Source: Mucilaginibacter aquariorum
Lineage (GTDB): Bacteria; Bacteroidota; Bacteroidia; Sphingobacteriales; Sphingobacteriaceae
Length of the DNA stretch: 64,000 nucleotides
Direction: 5' to 3'
Assembly: GCF_024498135.1 (NCBI RefSeq)
Contig: NZ_JANHOH010000001.1
Location: 186,001-250,000, forward strand
The notes under the pieces were generated by a model that was not told where the DNA came from, did no database searches, and saw only the letters and a program-made list of their open reading frames with translations. Shown in pieces: positions 27,622 to 36,237 of this stretch (positions are counted from its first letter, which is position 1; each line of letters starts with the position of its first letter). The position numbers and the translations under genes are program-made.

Positions 27622-28600
27622 GGTTTCCATTTGTATATGTACTTATAATCAGGCTCAATATTTAGAAAAAGCGATCAGGAGTGCAGCTCAGCAAACAATA
27701 TTACCAACAGAAATAATTGTGTTTGATGATTGCAGTACAGATGAAACTCCTCAAATTTTACAACGGCTTTTAGCGGAATTGCCTTTGTTGAAAATTTTCC
27801 GCCAGGATAAAAATTGCGGTATTGCGAAAAATGTTGACGATTGCCTTAGGGAAGCAAAAGGAAATTTTATAATCAGGCTAGATTCAGACGATTACCTGTT
27901 GCCTGATTATACTGAGAAACTTTCTAAACTTTTACTCAAGCATCCTTCAGCGGGCTATGCACATGCAGATGTTCAGGAGATCAACGAAAACGGGGTTTAT
28001 TTAAATAAAAGAAGTTTGTTCAGGAAGTCAGAATTTCAATCTGATACCGACGCATTAAAAGCTTCTATTAAAGGCTATCGTGTTGCGGCCAATATTATAA
28101 TGTTTAGAAAAGAAGCACTTGAAAAGGTTAACTACTTGGCTGGCCGGCCAAATTTTGGGGAAGATTATCATTTAACTTGTGCTATATCCGCCGCAGGATA
28201 TGGAAATGTTTATCTAAAAGAAATATTAGCTTTTTACAGAGTTTGGAGTGACGCCGGAAAGTTGAGAACACGACGTAAATTATCCGAAATAAATGGGATC
28301 TGTAAGGTTTTTGACGATGTTATTGAACCGGCATACATTGAGCGGTCATGGCATTTGAAAATACTAAAAAGAAAAAGGGCGAGCCTTGCTTGCCAGCATG
28401 CAAACTGCCTGAGTTGGAATATATATAGTAAAGATGAAAAGAAAGAGATTGCGCTTGAACTGGTGAAACTCTCTGATAGCCTAAAAGTTAAAATTGTATC
28501 TGGGATGTATTTAAATGATTTTGGTGTATTCATATTTATAATAACAAACCTAAAATCTAATATTAAATCAATGATAAAAGCAGTGCTTTTGAATTTATAA
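27602..28600 (+). CDS. Glycosyltransferase family 2
   Basis: A 332-residue GT-A enzyme. KVSICICTYNQAQYLEKAIRSAAQQ opens the nucleotide-binding fold, IIVFDDCSTDETPQIL gives the first Asp pair, and RLDSDDYLLPDY carries the DxD metal motif near residue 98. It starts 20 bp inside the preceding gene, and its stop lies 16 bp before the next. Inverting transferase that probably adds one residue of the repeat unit. No transmembrane segment is clear except a weak hydrophobic C-terminus. Confidence 0.92.
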   Translation: MSHISNKVSICICTYNQAQYLEKAIRSAAQQTILPTEIIVFDDCSTDETPQILQRLLAELPLLKIFRQDKNCGIAKNVDDCLREAKGNFIIRLDSDDYLLPDYTEKLSKLLLKHPSAGYAHADVQEINENGVYLNKRSLFRKSEFQSDTDALKASIKGYRVAANIIMFRKEALEKVNYLAGRPNFGEDYHLTCAISAAGYGNVYLKEILAFYRVWSDAGKLRTRRKLSEINGICKVFDDVIEPAYIERSWHLKILKRKRASLACQHANCLSWNIYSKDEKKEIALELVKLSDSLKVKIVSGMYLNDFGVFIFIITNLKSNIKSMIKAVLLNL

Positions 28601-28616
28601 GCCGGGTTAAAGGAAT

Positions 28617-29867
28617 ATGAAGATTTTTATGTCGCACCCAACCGGTAATAGTAATGTTAGGGCAATTATCGAAGCATTAAATAAGGCAGACTCGCTTGAG
28701 GAGTTTAATACTACAATAGCAGTTAATCCCAGAGCGCCCTGGTTAAAACTTTTGCCAAATGAAATGAGTAAGCAATTACTTCGTCGCACTTTTCCAATAA
28801 AATCAAAACAACTAATTATACACCCATCATTAGAATTAGCCAGATTAATTTCGCTCAAAGCGGGCTTTTTTAAACTGATAAAAGACGAAAATTCATGGGC
28901 GAGCTTAGACTCTGTATATAAAAGCTTTGACAAAGCTGTGGCTAACCGGCTACAAAAAGTTGCTAAAAAAAAGCAGATCACCGCAGTTTACGGCTACGAG
29001 GATGGAGCGCTTAATACGTTTAAAAAAGCAAAAGAATTGGGTTTAAAATGCATTTATGATCTTCCTATAGCTTACTGGGAAACTGCTCGTAAACTAATGC
29101 TTGAAGAAGCAGCACGTTTGCCTGCATGGGCACATACGTTAGCGGGCGGGATTACAGATTCGGAAGAAAAACTTGAGCGTAAAAAACAAGAGCTTGAGTT
29201 AGCAGATATTATAATTGGGCCCGGAGAGTTTGTAAAGCAATCTCTGCCCGAATGGGCCAAAACAAAACCAGTGATCATGACCCCGTTTGGATCCCCTGAC
29301 AGGGAGAAGGGTTTACCAAGGAATATATATTCGCGTAAAAACAATGCAAAACTTCGGGTGCTGTTTGCAGGCTCTTTAAGTCAGCGTAAAGGTTTAGGTG
29401 ACCTGTTTGCTGCTATGAAGCTTCTTAAACGGTCAGATATAGAACTGGTTGTAATGGGATCGCCTATAGGGCCAATGGATTTTTACCGGCAACAGCTTCC
29501 GGATTTTACATACATGCCAAACAGGCCGCATTCAGAAGTATTAGCATTAATGCGATCGTGTGATGTTTTTTGTTTGCCATCAATAGTTGAAGGGAGGGCA
29601 TTAGTGATGCAGGAGGCAATGAGCCAGGGACTACCACTTATAATTACCCGTAATACAGGTGGAACCGATTTAATAAAAGAAGGGTATACTGGCTTCCTGG
29701 TGCCAATACGTTCTCCTGAAGGAATTGCGGCAAAGCTCAATTGGTTTCTTGAAAATAGATCTATAATCCCGGCAATGGGAAGAATGGCCCAAAGATATGC
29801 TGCCGAATATACCTGGGAAGGATATGGGGCAAATGTTGTTTCCGGCCTTTCCGATTTTTTTAATTAG
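28617..29867 (+). CDS. Glycosyltransferase family 4
   Basis: A 416-residue GT-B enzyme. The donor domain contains LRVLFAGSLSQRKGLGDLFAAMKLL, VFCLPSIVEGRALVMQEAMSQGLPLI and TRNTGGTDLI, matching the GT4 (Glycos_transf_1) pattern with the two conserved Glu residues seven apart. The N-terminal domain is poorly conserved. Spacing of 16-17 bp to both neighbours keeps it in the operon. Confidence 0.9.
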   Translation: MKIFMSHPTGNSNVRAIIEALNKADSLEEFNTTIAVNPRAPWLKLLPNEMSKQLLRRTFPIKSKQLIIHPSLELARLISLKAGFFKLIKDENSWASLDSVYKSFDKAVANRLQKVAKKKQITAVYGYEDGALNTFKKAKELGLKCIYDLPIAYWETARKLMLEEAARLPAWAHTLAGGITDSEEKLERKKQELELADIIIGPGEFVKQSLPEWAKTKPVIMTPFGSPDREKGLPRNIYSRKNNAKLRVLFAGSLSQRKGLGDLFAAMKLLKRSDIELVVMGSPIGPMDFYRQQLPDFTYMPNRPHSEVLALMRSCDVFCLPSIVEGRALVMQEAMSQGLPLIITRNTGGTDLIKEGYTGFLVPIRSPEGIAAKLNWFLENRSIIPAMGRMAQRYAAEYTWEGYGANVVSGLSDFFN

Positions 29868-29884
29868 CGACCACATTATTATTT

Positions 29885-31225
29885 ATGGATGCTATTGATT
29901 TTTCAGCTTTTAAGGTAAAGAAGCAGCAATATTCAAGCGATGCCCAAAGTGTTATATCTCATAAATCACTTATTAAAAAGGGTATTTGGCTTTATTTTCT
30001 CTTATTAATTTTTGAAGGGGCATTACGCAAGTGGTTTGTACCTTCCCTGGCAGGCCCATTATTAATTGTTCGCGATCCGCTGGTTTTATGGATCATAGGT
30101 ACAGCCTGGAGACGTGGACTTATTACACTAAATTATTACTCGGTAACTATGATAGTTATTGGGGTTATAAGTATCTACACGGCCTTTTTTATTGGCCATG
30201 GCAGTTTGGCGGTGGCTTTGTATGGGGCAAGAATTTTATTACTTCATTTTCCATTAATATTTATTATTGGCCAGCTATTTACAAAAGATGACGTTATTAA
30301 AATGGGTAAGGCCACTTTAATGTTATCGATACCAATGGCTGTACTTATAACATTACAGTTTTATAGCCCACAATCTGCCTGGGTTAACCGCGGGTTAGGT
30401 GGAGAGGGAAGCGCGGGTTTTGATGGCGCTCTAAATTATTTTCGCCCTCCCGGAACCTTCTCTTTTACCAACGGAACTACCTTGTTTTTTGATTTTGTAG
30501 CTTGTTTTGTTTTCTATTTCTGGTTTAATACAAAGGCTATTAACAGGTTAGTACTTATTGGGGCTACGGTAGCGCTGTTAATTGCTATTCCTTTCTCCAT
30601 AAGCCGGGGGCTATTTTTTCAGGTAGGTATAACTATCCTTTTTACCTTTTTTGGAATAGCGTTTAATCCAAAATATGGGTTTAAAATGATATTTATAATT
30701 ATTGGAACCATATTCGTTTTAGTCCTGTTAAGTTTCACCCATTATTTTCATAATGCAGTTGAAGCATTTACGGTTAGGTTTGAAACCGCAAATAAATCTG
30801 AGGGGGGAATAAATGGTGTTTTTTTAGATCGCTTTTTAGGAGGGATGGTTGAAGCCCTGTCAGGTTCTAATAAACAACCTTTTTTTGGTTATGGGATAGG
30901 CATGGGAACCAATGTGGGCAGTACAATATTAAGCGGCGGCAGATATTTTTTAATTTCAGAAGGGGAGTGGGGGAGATTAATTGGGGAGCTTGGCCCTGTG
31001 ATGGGGCTTGCCGTTATTTTTCTTCGTTTAACTTTAGCTATTAAAATTTTCATTGCAAGTTTTAAGAGTATGATAGGGAGTGATCTGATGCCCTGGATGC
31101 TGCTTAGCTTTGGCTTGTTGCTATTAGCGCAAGGTGGTTGGGCCCAACCAACATCATTAGGCTTTTGTACGCTTATTACCGGGTTAATTATAGCCTCCTC
31201 TCAAAAAGTTACGACAGGGAAATAA
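29885..31225 (+). CDS. Wzy/O-antigen ligase-like polymerase, membrane protein
   Basis: A 446-residue protein with about ten to twelve hydrophobic helices (for example KGIWLYFLLLIFEGALRKWF near the start, then repeated 20-residue hydrophobic blocks) and a larger loop near residues 295-360 containing GGMVEALSGSNKQPFFGYGIGMGTN. The GYGIGMGTN turn and Gly-rich loop before the last helices resemble O-antigen ligase/Wzy domains. As the only such protein in the operon it is the likely polymerase. Low primary-sequence conservation is normal for this family, so the role rests on topology and position. Confidence 0.8.
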   Translation: MDAIDFSAFKVKKQQYSSDAQSVISHKSLIKKGIWLYFLLLIFEGALRKWFVPSLAGPLLIVRDPLVLWIIGTAWRRGLITLNYYSVTMIVIGVISIYTAFFIGHGSLAVALYGARILLLHFPLIFIIGQLFTKDDVIKMGKATLMLSIPMAVLITLQFYSPQSAWVNRGLGGEGSAGFDGALNYFRPPGTFSFTNGTTLFFDFVACFVFYFWFNTKAINRLVLIGATVALLIAIPFSISRGLFFQVGITILFTFFGIAFNPKYGFKMIFIIIGTIFVLVLLSFTHYFHNAVEAFTVRFETANKSEGGINGVFLDRFLGGMVEALSGSNKQPFFGYGIGMGTNVGSTILSGGRYFLISEGEWGRLIGELGPVMGLAVIFLRLTLAIKIFIASFKSMIGSDLMPWMLLSFGLLLLAQGGWAQPTSLGFCTLITGLIIASSQKVTTGK

Positions 31226-31268
31226 TGGGTTTAACATACAATAAAATGTGGCAGATAAATAATCAGAC

Positions 31269-32459
31269 GTGAATATTGTATTTTTTGCACACCCTGCTTT
31301 TCTTAAACATAAAAGCATGGATAGCTTTTCTAATATGCTATCTGCTGGGATGAAAAACAAAGGGCATACAGTTCAGGTTTGGTTCCCTGTTTCAGTGTTT
31401 TATTCGCTGCCGGTTAATTCGTTCATTAAAAAGTGGCTTGGGTATATCGATCAGTATCTTATTTTCCCAAACCAGGTTAGGTTACGTTTAAAAAGAAGTA
31501 ACGCTAACACACTATTTGTATTTACCGATCAGGCGCTTGGCCCATGGGTGTCATTAGTGAAAAAAAGGCCACATGTAATTCATTGTCACGATTTTCTTGC
31601 TCTCCAATCGGCAATTGGCGAAATCCCTGAAAATCATACTTCCTGGAGCGGGCGGTTATATCAATCTTATATCCACCGGGGGTATTCAACGAGTACAAAT
31701 TTTATATCGGTCTCAAAAAAAACAAAAGAACAGCTTCATAGATTTCTTCCCACTGAGCCAACCAGTTCAGAGGTTGTATATAACGGTTTAAAGGATGTAT
31801 TTAATACCTGTTCAGGCTGTAAGGCCAGGGGGGTACTAAGTGATTTAACTGGTCTTAATTTAACAGAAGGTTATATACTTCATATTGGAGGGAACCAATG
31901 GTACAAAAACAGGTTAGGCGTTATTGAAATATACAACGCATGGCGATCAGAAAGTACGCTTTGTTTACCATTGCTTTTAATCGGCGATTACCCGTCTGCT
32001 CAATTATATGCAGCATATTGTCAATCTCCCTTTAAATCTGATATTCATTTTATAGCTAAAAAAGATGATGGATTTCTTAGGTATGCTTATGCGGGGGCCT
32101 CAGTTTTTTTATTCCCCTCACTTGCCGAAGGATTTGGATGGCCAATAATTGAAGCAATGGCATGTGGTTGCCCCGTAATAACAACTGATGAAGAACCGAT
32201 GACCGAAGTAGCCGGTAACGCAGCCTTTTTTATACCCCGCCGCCCTTATGACCCATCGAAAGTGAAAAAATGGGCAAACGAAGCAGCAAATATTGTAGAT
32301 ACCATAATAGGGTTTTCATGCGAACAACGGCTAAAAATTGTGGATGTGGGAATTACAAATTCAAAAAGGTTTGATGTACTAACTGCCCTTGATAAAATTG
32401 AATCAATTTATTTAAATACACTTAAGCAAAGCAACAATGAAAGTATTGCATGTGGTTGA
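31269..32459 (+). CDS. Glycosyltransferase family 4 (GTG start)
   Basis: A 396-residue GT-B enzyme read from a GTG codon; the first residues NIVFFAHPAFLKHKSMDSFSNML fit the GT4 acceptor domain, and no better ATG lies upstream. The donor domain shows GYILHIGGNQWYKNRLGVIE, VFLFPSLAEGFGWPIIEAMACGCPVIT and TEVAGNAAFFI, with the EGFG(x3)E signature intact. It ends 23 bp inside the next gene. A clear GT4 enzyme with unknown donor. Confidence 0.9.
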   Translation: MNIVFFAHPAFLKHKSMDSFSNMLSAGMKNKGHTVQVWFPVSVFYSLPVNSFIKKWLGYIDQYLIFPNQVRLRLKRSNANTLFVFTDQALGPWVSLVKKRPHVIHCHDFLALQSAIGEIPENHTSWSGRLYQSYIHRGYSTSTNFISVSKKTKEQLHRFLPTEPTSSEVVYNGLKDVFNTCSGCKARGVLSDLTGLNLTEGYILHIGGNQWYKNRLGVIEIYNAWRSESTLCLPLLLIGDYPSAQLYAAYCQSPFKSDIHFIAKKDDGFLRYAYAGASVFLFPSLAEGFGWPIIEAMACGCPVITTDEEPMTEVAGNAAFFIPRRPYDPSKVKKWANEAANIVDTIIGFSCEQRLKIVDVGITNSKRFDVLTALDKIESIYLNTLKQSNNESIACG

Positions 32460-33678
32460 TTCCATGGATCCTAAAAAAGGGGGGATTAGTCGGGCAATAC
32501 AAACTATGGCTATTGAAAGTGCCAAAATGGGGGTTATAACCGAAGTGGTTAGTTTAGATGTTTATCAGCTTCCCTTATTTAACAGTCATTTTACTATTCA
32601 CACTTTAGGGCCATCAAAAACCCCGTGGAGTTATAGCAGTAAACTGATTCCGTGGTTCCTGGAAAACATCTCACGCTTTGATACTATTATTGTTCATGGA
32701 TTATGGCTTTATCATAGTTATGCGGTTACGGCCGCATTAAAAAGAATTAAGAACTTATGGTATAAAAAAAGCAAATTGAAAATCCCCAAGCTTTTTATTA
32801 TGCCCCATGGAATGCTTGACCCTTATTTTCAACGTTCAAGTGACCGTAAAATTAAGGCTGTTAGAAACTGGGCCTATTGGAAATTAATAGAAGGGCAAGT
32901 TGTTAATAACGCCGATGCTATTCTATTTACTTGTAAAGAAGAATGTAGACTTGCTAACGAGCCTTTTAAGCCATACCACCCGAAGCAAGAATTTATAGTT
33001 GGTTTAGGTATAGAGCCGCCACCTGCATTTAATGGTTTAATGTTGAAGGATTTCCTTAATATATGCCCTATAACCAATCACCCTTACATTTTATTCTTAG
33101 GTAGAATAGATGCTAAAAAAGGAGTCGATCATCTTATCCAGGCATACGAAAGAATAGTGAGCGATATGATTTCAAATCCTGGTACATCGGTTACTAATAA
33201 TTCATACAATTTTAGAAACGGGATCCCCAAACTTGTTATAGCAGGCCCCGGTTTGGAAACCCCATACGGACAAAAAATATTGAGTATGGTTAAAAGCAAT
33301 CCGTTTCTAAATAAATCAGTTTGTTTTCCCGGAATGTTAGCCGGGAATGCTAAATGGGGGGCCTTTTATGGGTGTGAAGCATTTGTTTTACCCAGCCATC
33401 AGGAAAATTTTGGAATTGCGGTAGTGGAGGCGCTTGCTTGCTGCAAGCCGGTATTGATTTCTAAACAGGTAAATATTTGTCATGAAATTAAAGGTTTTAA
33501 AGGTGGATTGATAGATGAAGATTCTCTTGAAGGCACCTATAATAATTTAAAGTCATGGTTTAAAATGTCTGATCAGGATAGAAAAACTATGGGATTGAAC
33601 GGTCGCAAATGTTTTGAAAATCATTTTGAGGCGGTACCTGCTACCGAAAGGCTTATACAAACGATGAATGCTATTTAG
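32437..33678 (+). CDS. Glycosyltransferase family 4
   Basis: A 413-residue GT-B enzyme. It begins KVLHVVDSMDPKKGGISRAIQ, the glycine-rich loop of acceptor domains. The donor domain contains PYILFLGRIDAKKGVDHLIQAY, LVIAGPGLETPYG and FVLPSHQENFGIAVVEALACCKPVLIS, with ENFG(x3)E in place of EGFG(x3)E. The start overlaps the preceding gene by 23 bp. It is followed by 29 bases and a WcaF-like acetyltransferase. Confidence 0.9.
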   Translation: MKVLHVVDSMDPKKGGISRAIQTMAIESAKMGVITEVVSLDVYQLPLFNSHFTIHTLGPSKTPWSYSSKLIPWFLENISRFDTIIVHGLWLYHSYAVTAALKRIKNLWYKKSKLKIPKLFIMPHGMLDPYFQRSSDRKIKAVRNWAYWKLIEGQVVNNADAILFTCKEECRLANEPFKPYHPKQEFIVGLGIEPPPAFNGLMLKDFLNICPITNHPYILFLGRIDAKKGVDHLIQAYERIVSDMISNPGTSVTNNSYNFRNGIPKLVIAGPGLETPYGQKILSMVKSNPFLNKSVCFPGMLAGNAKWGAFYGCEAFVLPSHQENFGIAVVEALACCKPVLISKQVNICHEIKGFKGGLIDEDSLEGTYNNLKSWFKMSDQDRKTMGLNGRKCFENHFEAVPATERLIQTMNAI

Positions 33679-33707
33679 CATAACGCGTTCCTCTTAAATA
33701 ATTATCA

Positions 33708-34250
33708 ATGTATAATAAAGATACTCATACAGGGCCCTCTTTTTCCCTGAGTAATCGAATATACAGGACCTTGTGGGGGATAGTACGAATAGTACTGTTT
33801 TATCCATCGCCCAAACCATTTCACAAATGGAGAGCATTCCTGCTTCGAATATTTGGCGCCAAAGTTGGGAGGGGTGTACACATTTATCCGGCAACAAAAA
33901 TTTGGGCCCCTTATAACCTCGAGCTTTCGGATGAGTGTGGAATAGCTAATGGAGTTAACCTTTATTCGCAAGGTAAAATATTTATAGGCCGGCGAACGGT
34001 TATTTCTCAGGGTTCACACCTGGTTACCGGTACCCATGATTACACAAAAGATGGATTCCCCCTTATTACCCAGCCAATTTATATTGGCCATAACGCATGG
34101 GTAGCAGCCGAAGTATTTGTTCATCCGGGAATTACTATTGGAGATGGATGCATTATTGGCGCCCGGTCTGTAGTAACTACTGATATGCCCGAATGGAAAA
34201 TATGTACAGGGCATCCGTGCAAGCCCATTAAAGAAAGGAATATTAATTAA
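33708..34250 (+). CDS. WcaF-like colanic-acid-type acetyltransferase
   Basis: A 180-residue left-handed beta-helix O-acetyltransferase. WGIVRIVLFYPSPKPFHKWRAFLLRIFGAKVG-like sequence at the start and HIYPATKIWAPYNLELSDECGIANGVNLY are characteristic of the WcaF group, followed by VISQGSHLVTGTHDY and IGDGCIIGARSVV with the catalytic His. It likely O-acetylates a sugar of the repeat unit or a lipid-linked intermediate, using acetyl-CoA. It is 7 bp ahead of a GT2 gene. Confidence 0.88.
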   Translation: MYNKDTHTGPSFSLSNRIYRTLWGIVRIVLFYPSPKPFHKWRAFLLRIFGAKVGRGVHIYPATKIWAPYNLELSDECGIANGVNLYSQGKIFIGRRTVISQGSHLVTGTHDYTKDGFPLITQPIYIGHNAWVAAEVFVHPGITIGDGCIIGARSVVTTDMPEWKICTGHPCKPIKERNIN

Positions 34251-34257
34251 AAGTATA

Positions 34258-35169
34258 ATGGAACTAATGAAAACTACTTTGATCTACAATCCACAAGAAT
34301 TTACTAAACTAAAATCGATAAGTATTAAACCCGCATATAATATTGATACGCTTGATCTTACCATTGCTATCCCGGTAAAAAACGAAGAACTAAATCTTCC
34401 CAAATGCCTTGCCGCTATTGGGCCGGATCTGGCCAGGCATATAGTAGTAATTGACTCATGCAGCACAGATAATACCAGGAAAATAGCGGAAGATTTTGGA
34501 GCGGAAGTAATAGATTTTTATTGGGATGGCAAATTTCCCAAGAAACGCAATTGGTTTTTAAGAAACTACCGGTTTAAAACCAAGTGGGTATTATTTCTGG
34601 ATGCTGATGAATATTTTACTGCCGCATTCAAATCAGAACTACAATCAGCAATATGCTGCGAAGACAAGGCTGGATACTGGTTAAGCTACTCGGTATACTT
34701 TTTAGGAAAAAAATTAAAGGGAGGATACCCTTTGCGGAAATTGGCGCTTTTTAAGGTAGGAAGTGGGGAATATGAAAAAATTGATGAGCATAAGTGGAGT
34801 CAATTGGATATGGAGGTACACGAACATCCTATAATTATAGGCCAATTGGGGGTAATAAAGAGCAAAATAGATCATTATGATTTAAGAGGGACATCCAATT
34901 TTGTTTTAAAACATAATGAGTATGCCAGCTGGGAGGCTGAAAGATATTTGAAAGCAAAAAACAACCCAAACTCTTCTGATGGCTGGACTATACAACAACA
35001 CATTAAATATAGGTTAATGAGCAGTGTATTAATTATTCCCCTGTTTTTTTGTGGAAGTTTCTTTCTATATGGTGGGTTTAGAGACGGTATCAGGGGTTTT
35101 GCCCACGCAATTTTGCGAATGTCATACTACATGCAAATTTACTGCAGAATTCGCGAGCATCGTTCATAG
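34258..35169 (+). CDS. Glycosyltransferase family 2, WaaE/KdtX-like
   Basis: A 303-residue GT-A enzyme. TIAIPVKNEELNLPKCLAAI, VVIDSCSTDNTRKIAEDFGAEVIDF and the FPKKRNWFLRN segment are typical of the WaaE/KdtX branch; LFLDADEYFT carries DxD near residue 117. A hydrophobic helix near 260-285 may attach it to the membrane. A second in-frame ATG lies at 34267. It is the last glycosyltransferase before the PID-CTERM/exosortase pair. Confidence 0.88.
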   Translation: MELMKTTLIYNPQEFTKLKSISIKPAYNIDTLDLTIAIPVKNEELNLPKCLAAIGPDLARHIVVIDSCSTDNTRKIAEDFGAEVIDFYWDGKFPKKRNWFLRNYRFKTKWVLFLDADEYFTAAFKSELQSAICCEDKAGYWLSYSVYFLGKKLKGGYPLRKLALFKVGSGEYEKIDEHKWSQLDMEVHEHPIIIGQLGVIKSKIDHYDLRGTSNFVLKHNEYASWEAERYLKAKNNPNSSDGWTIQQHIKYRLMSSVLIIPLFFCGSFFLYGGFRDGIRGFAHAILRMSYYMQIYCRIREHRS

Positions 35170-35253
35170 TTTTTACGCAAATAATGGCATGTCTTATCAA
35201 TAATTATAACATACAGGTTTTGTAAAATCATTAACTATTAAAACTTAACGCTT

Positions 35254-35490
35254 ATGAAAAAAATACTTGCAATCGCACTTTTAGTGTGTTCTTTGTTGTC
35301 CTTAATGCTTAGTAACCAGGCTTTTGCTGATGGGCCTAAACCATCACCACCAAAACCCAAAGACCCAAAGCCGGGTGGTACTCCTGGTCATAAGGATGCC
35401 CCATTTGATGGGGGCTTAATATTGCTTGTTGGGGCCGGGGTTGTTTACGGCCTTAAAAAAGCACACGACAGCAGGCAACAAGGTACCTGA
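35254..35490 (+). CDS. Small secreted PID-CTERM protein, probable exosortase substrate
   Basis: A 78-residue protein built almost only of sorting signals. Residues 1-25 are a signal peptide (cut after AFA). Residues 26-48 are a short Pro/Lys/Asp-rich linker (PKPSPPKPKDPKPGG). The C-terminus is a tripartite sorting tail: Pro50-Phe-Asp-Gly-Gly54 motif, a hydrophobic helix at 55-66, and the basic YGLKK at 65-69. This matches the PID-CTERM type of tail known from Bacteroidota, with Phe in place of Ile. The exosortase gene follows at 85 bp. The mature peptide would be only about 25 residues; its role, perhaps a surface anchor or conjugation site for the polysaccharide, is inference. Confidence 0.8.
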   Translation: MKKILAIALLVCSLLSLMLSNQAFADGPKPSPPKPKDPKPGGTPGHKDAPFDGGLILLVGAGVVYGLKKAHDSRQQGT

Positions 35491-35514
35491 ATTTTTAAGT
35501 ATTTCGCTGTAATT

Positions 35515-35574
35515 GGCTATAACGATAGCCCATTATGTAATGAAATCCATTAATAAAAGGCTATCGTTTTTATC
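35515..35574 (+). promoter_or_regulatory. Attenuator-like alternative hairpins before the exosortase
   Basis: Three segments compete for pairing. GGCTAT (35515-35520) can pair with ATAGCC (35525-35530) around an AACG loop. Alternatively AACGATAGCC (35521-35530) pairs with GGCTATCGTT (35559-35568), followed by TTTT, only 6 bases before the exosortase ATG. The second form looks like a terminator and would also mask the ribosome-binding region. This would reduce exosortase expression relative to the upstream substrate gene; the role is inferred. Confidence 0.5.
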
Positions 35575-36162
35575 ATGTTTTCAACAGCAAAATACTTTGA
35601 TATCGCCTGGTTCATTAAGTTTATCTTAATTGTACTGGTATTATATTATTTCTCCATTGCATATAATGGAATAGTTTCTCCTGAAGGTCGTTTTTATAGT
35701 CCGTTTTTAAACCACTATTTAAATTACATATCATGGATCAGGGTTTCTATATTATACGTTTCAAAATTTATAGCCTTAGCTTTTGGAACCCATTCCTATA
35801 TAGCTAATGCGCAACTAATAAAATTAACTAATGGAACCGAAGTAGAAATATGGCTGCCTTGTTTGGGCCTTGGCATTACAAGCTGCTGGATTGCTTTTGT
35901 TGTAACACATAAGGTTGCCTGGCAAAAAAAAATATTATGGTGCATAGCAGGTTCACTTGCTATTTGGTTTATTAATTGTTGCAGAATAGCCCTGTTATTA
36001 GTTGCACTGAATAATAACTGGAAAGAATCTGGCGCTATTGACCATCACGATATTTTCAATGCTATAGCTTATACTTTTATTTTCATATTAATGTACTTGT
36101 ACTCAAATTATTATAAAAAGCGATTAATAATTGCTGGTTGGGGTATATCCACTCCTAAATAA
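35575..36162 (+). CDS. Exosortase family membrane transpeptidase
   Basis: A 195-residue polytopic membrane protein (about five to six hydrophobic helices). The exosortase/archaeosortase catalytic residues are all recognisable: Cys96 in WLPCLGLGIT, Arg137 in WFINCCRIALL, and His157/His158 in IDHHDIFNAIAY. These enzymes cleave C-terminal sorting tails such as the PID-CTERM tail of the protein encoded just upstream and are regularly found inside exopolysaccharide loci. It is shorter than proteobacterial EpsH, as is common for Bacteroidota forms. I do not assign an Xrt subtype letter because that needs a profile search. Confidence 0.88.
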   Translation: MFSTAKYFDIAWFIKFILIVLVLYYFSIAYNGIVSPEGRFYSPFLNHYLNYISWIRVSILYVSKFIALAFGTHSYIANAQLIKLTNGTEVEIWLPCLGLGITSCWIAFVVTHKVAWQKKILWCIAGSLAIWFINCCRIALLLVALNNNWKESGAIDHHDIFNAIAYTFIFILMYLYSNYYKKRLIIAGWGISTPK

Positions 36163-36237
36163 ACCGTTCCTGCACTGTTTCACATACTTACGTCCCATAC
36201 TTTTTTTCGCATATATTATTTACCTAAACTTTTGATT

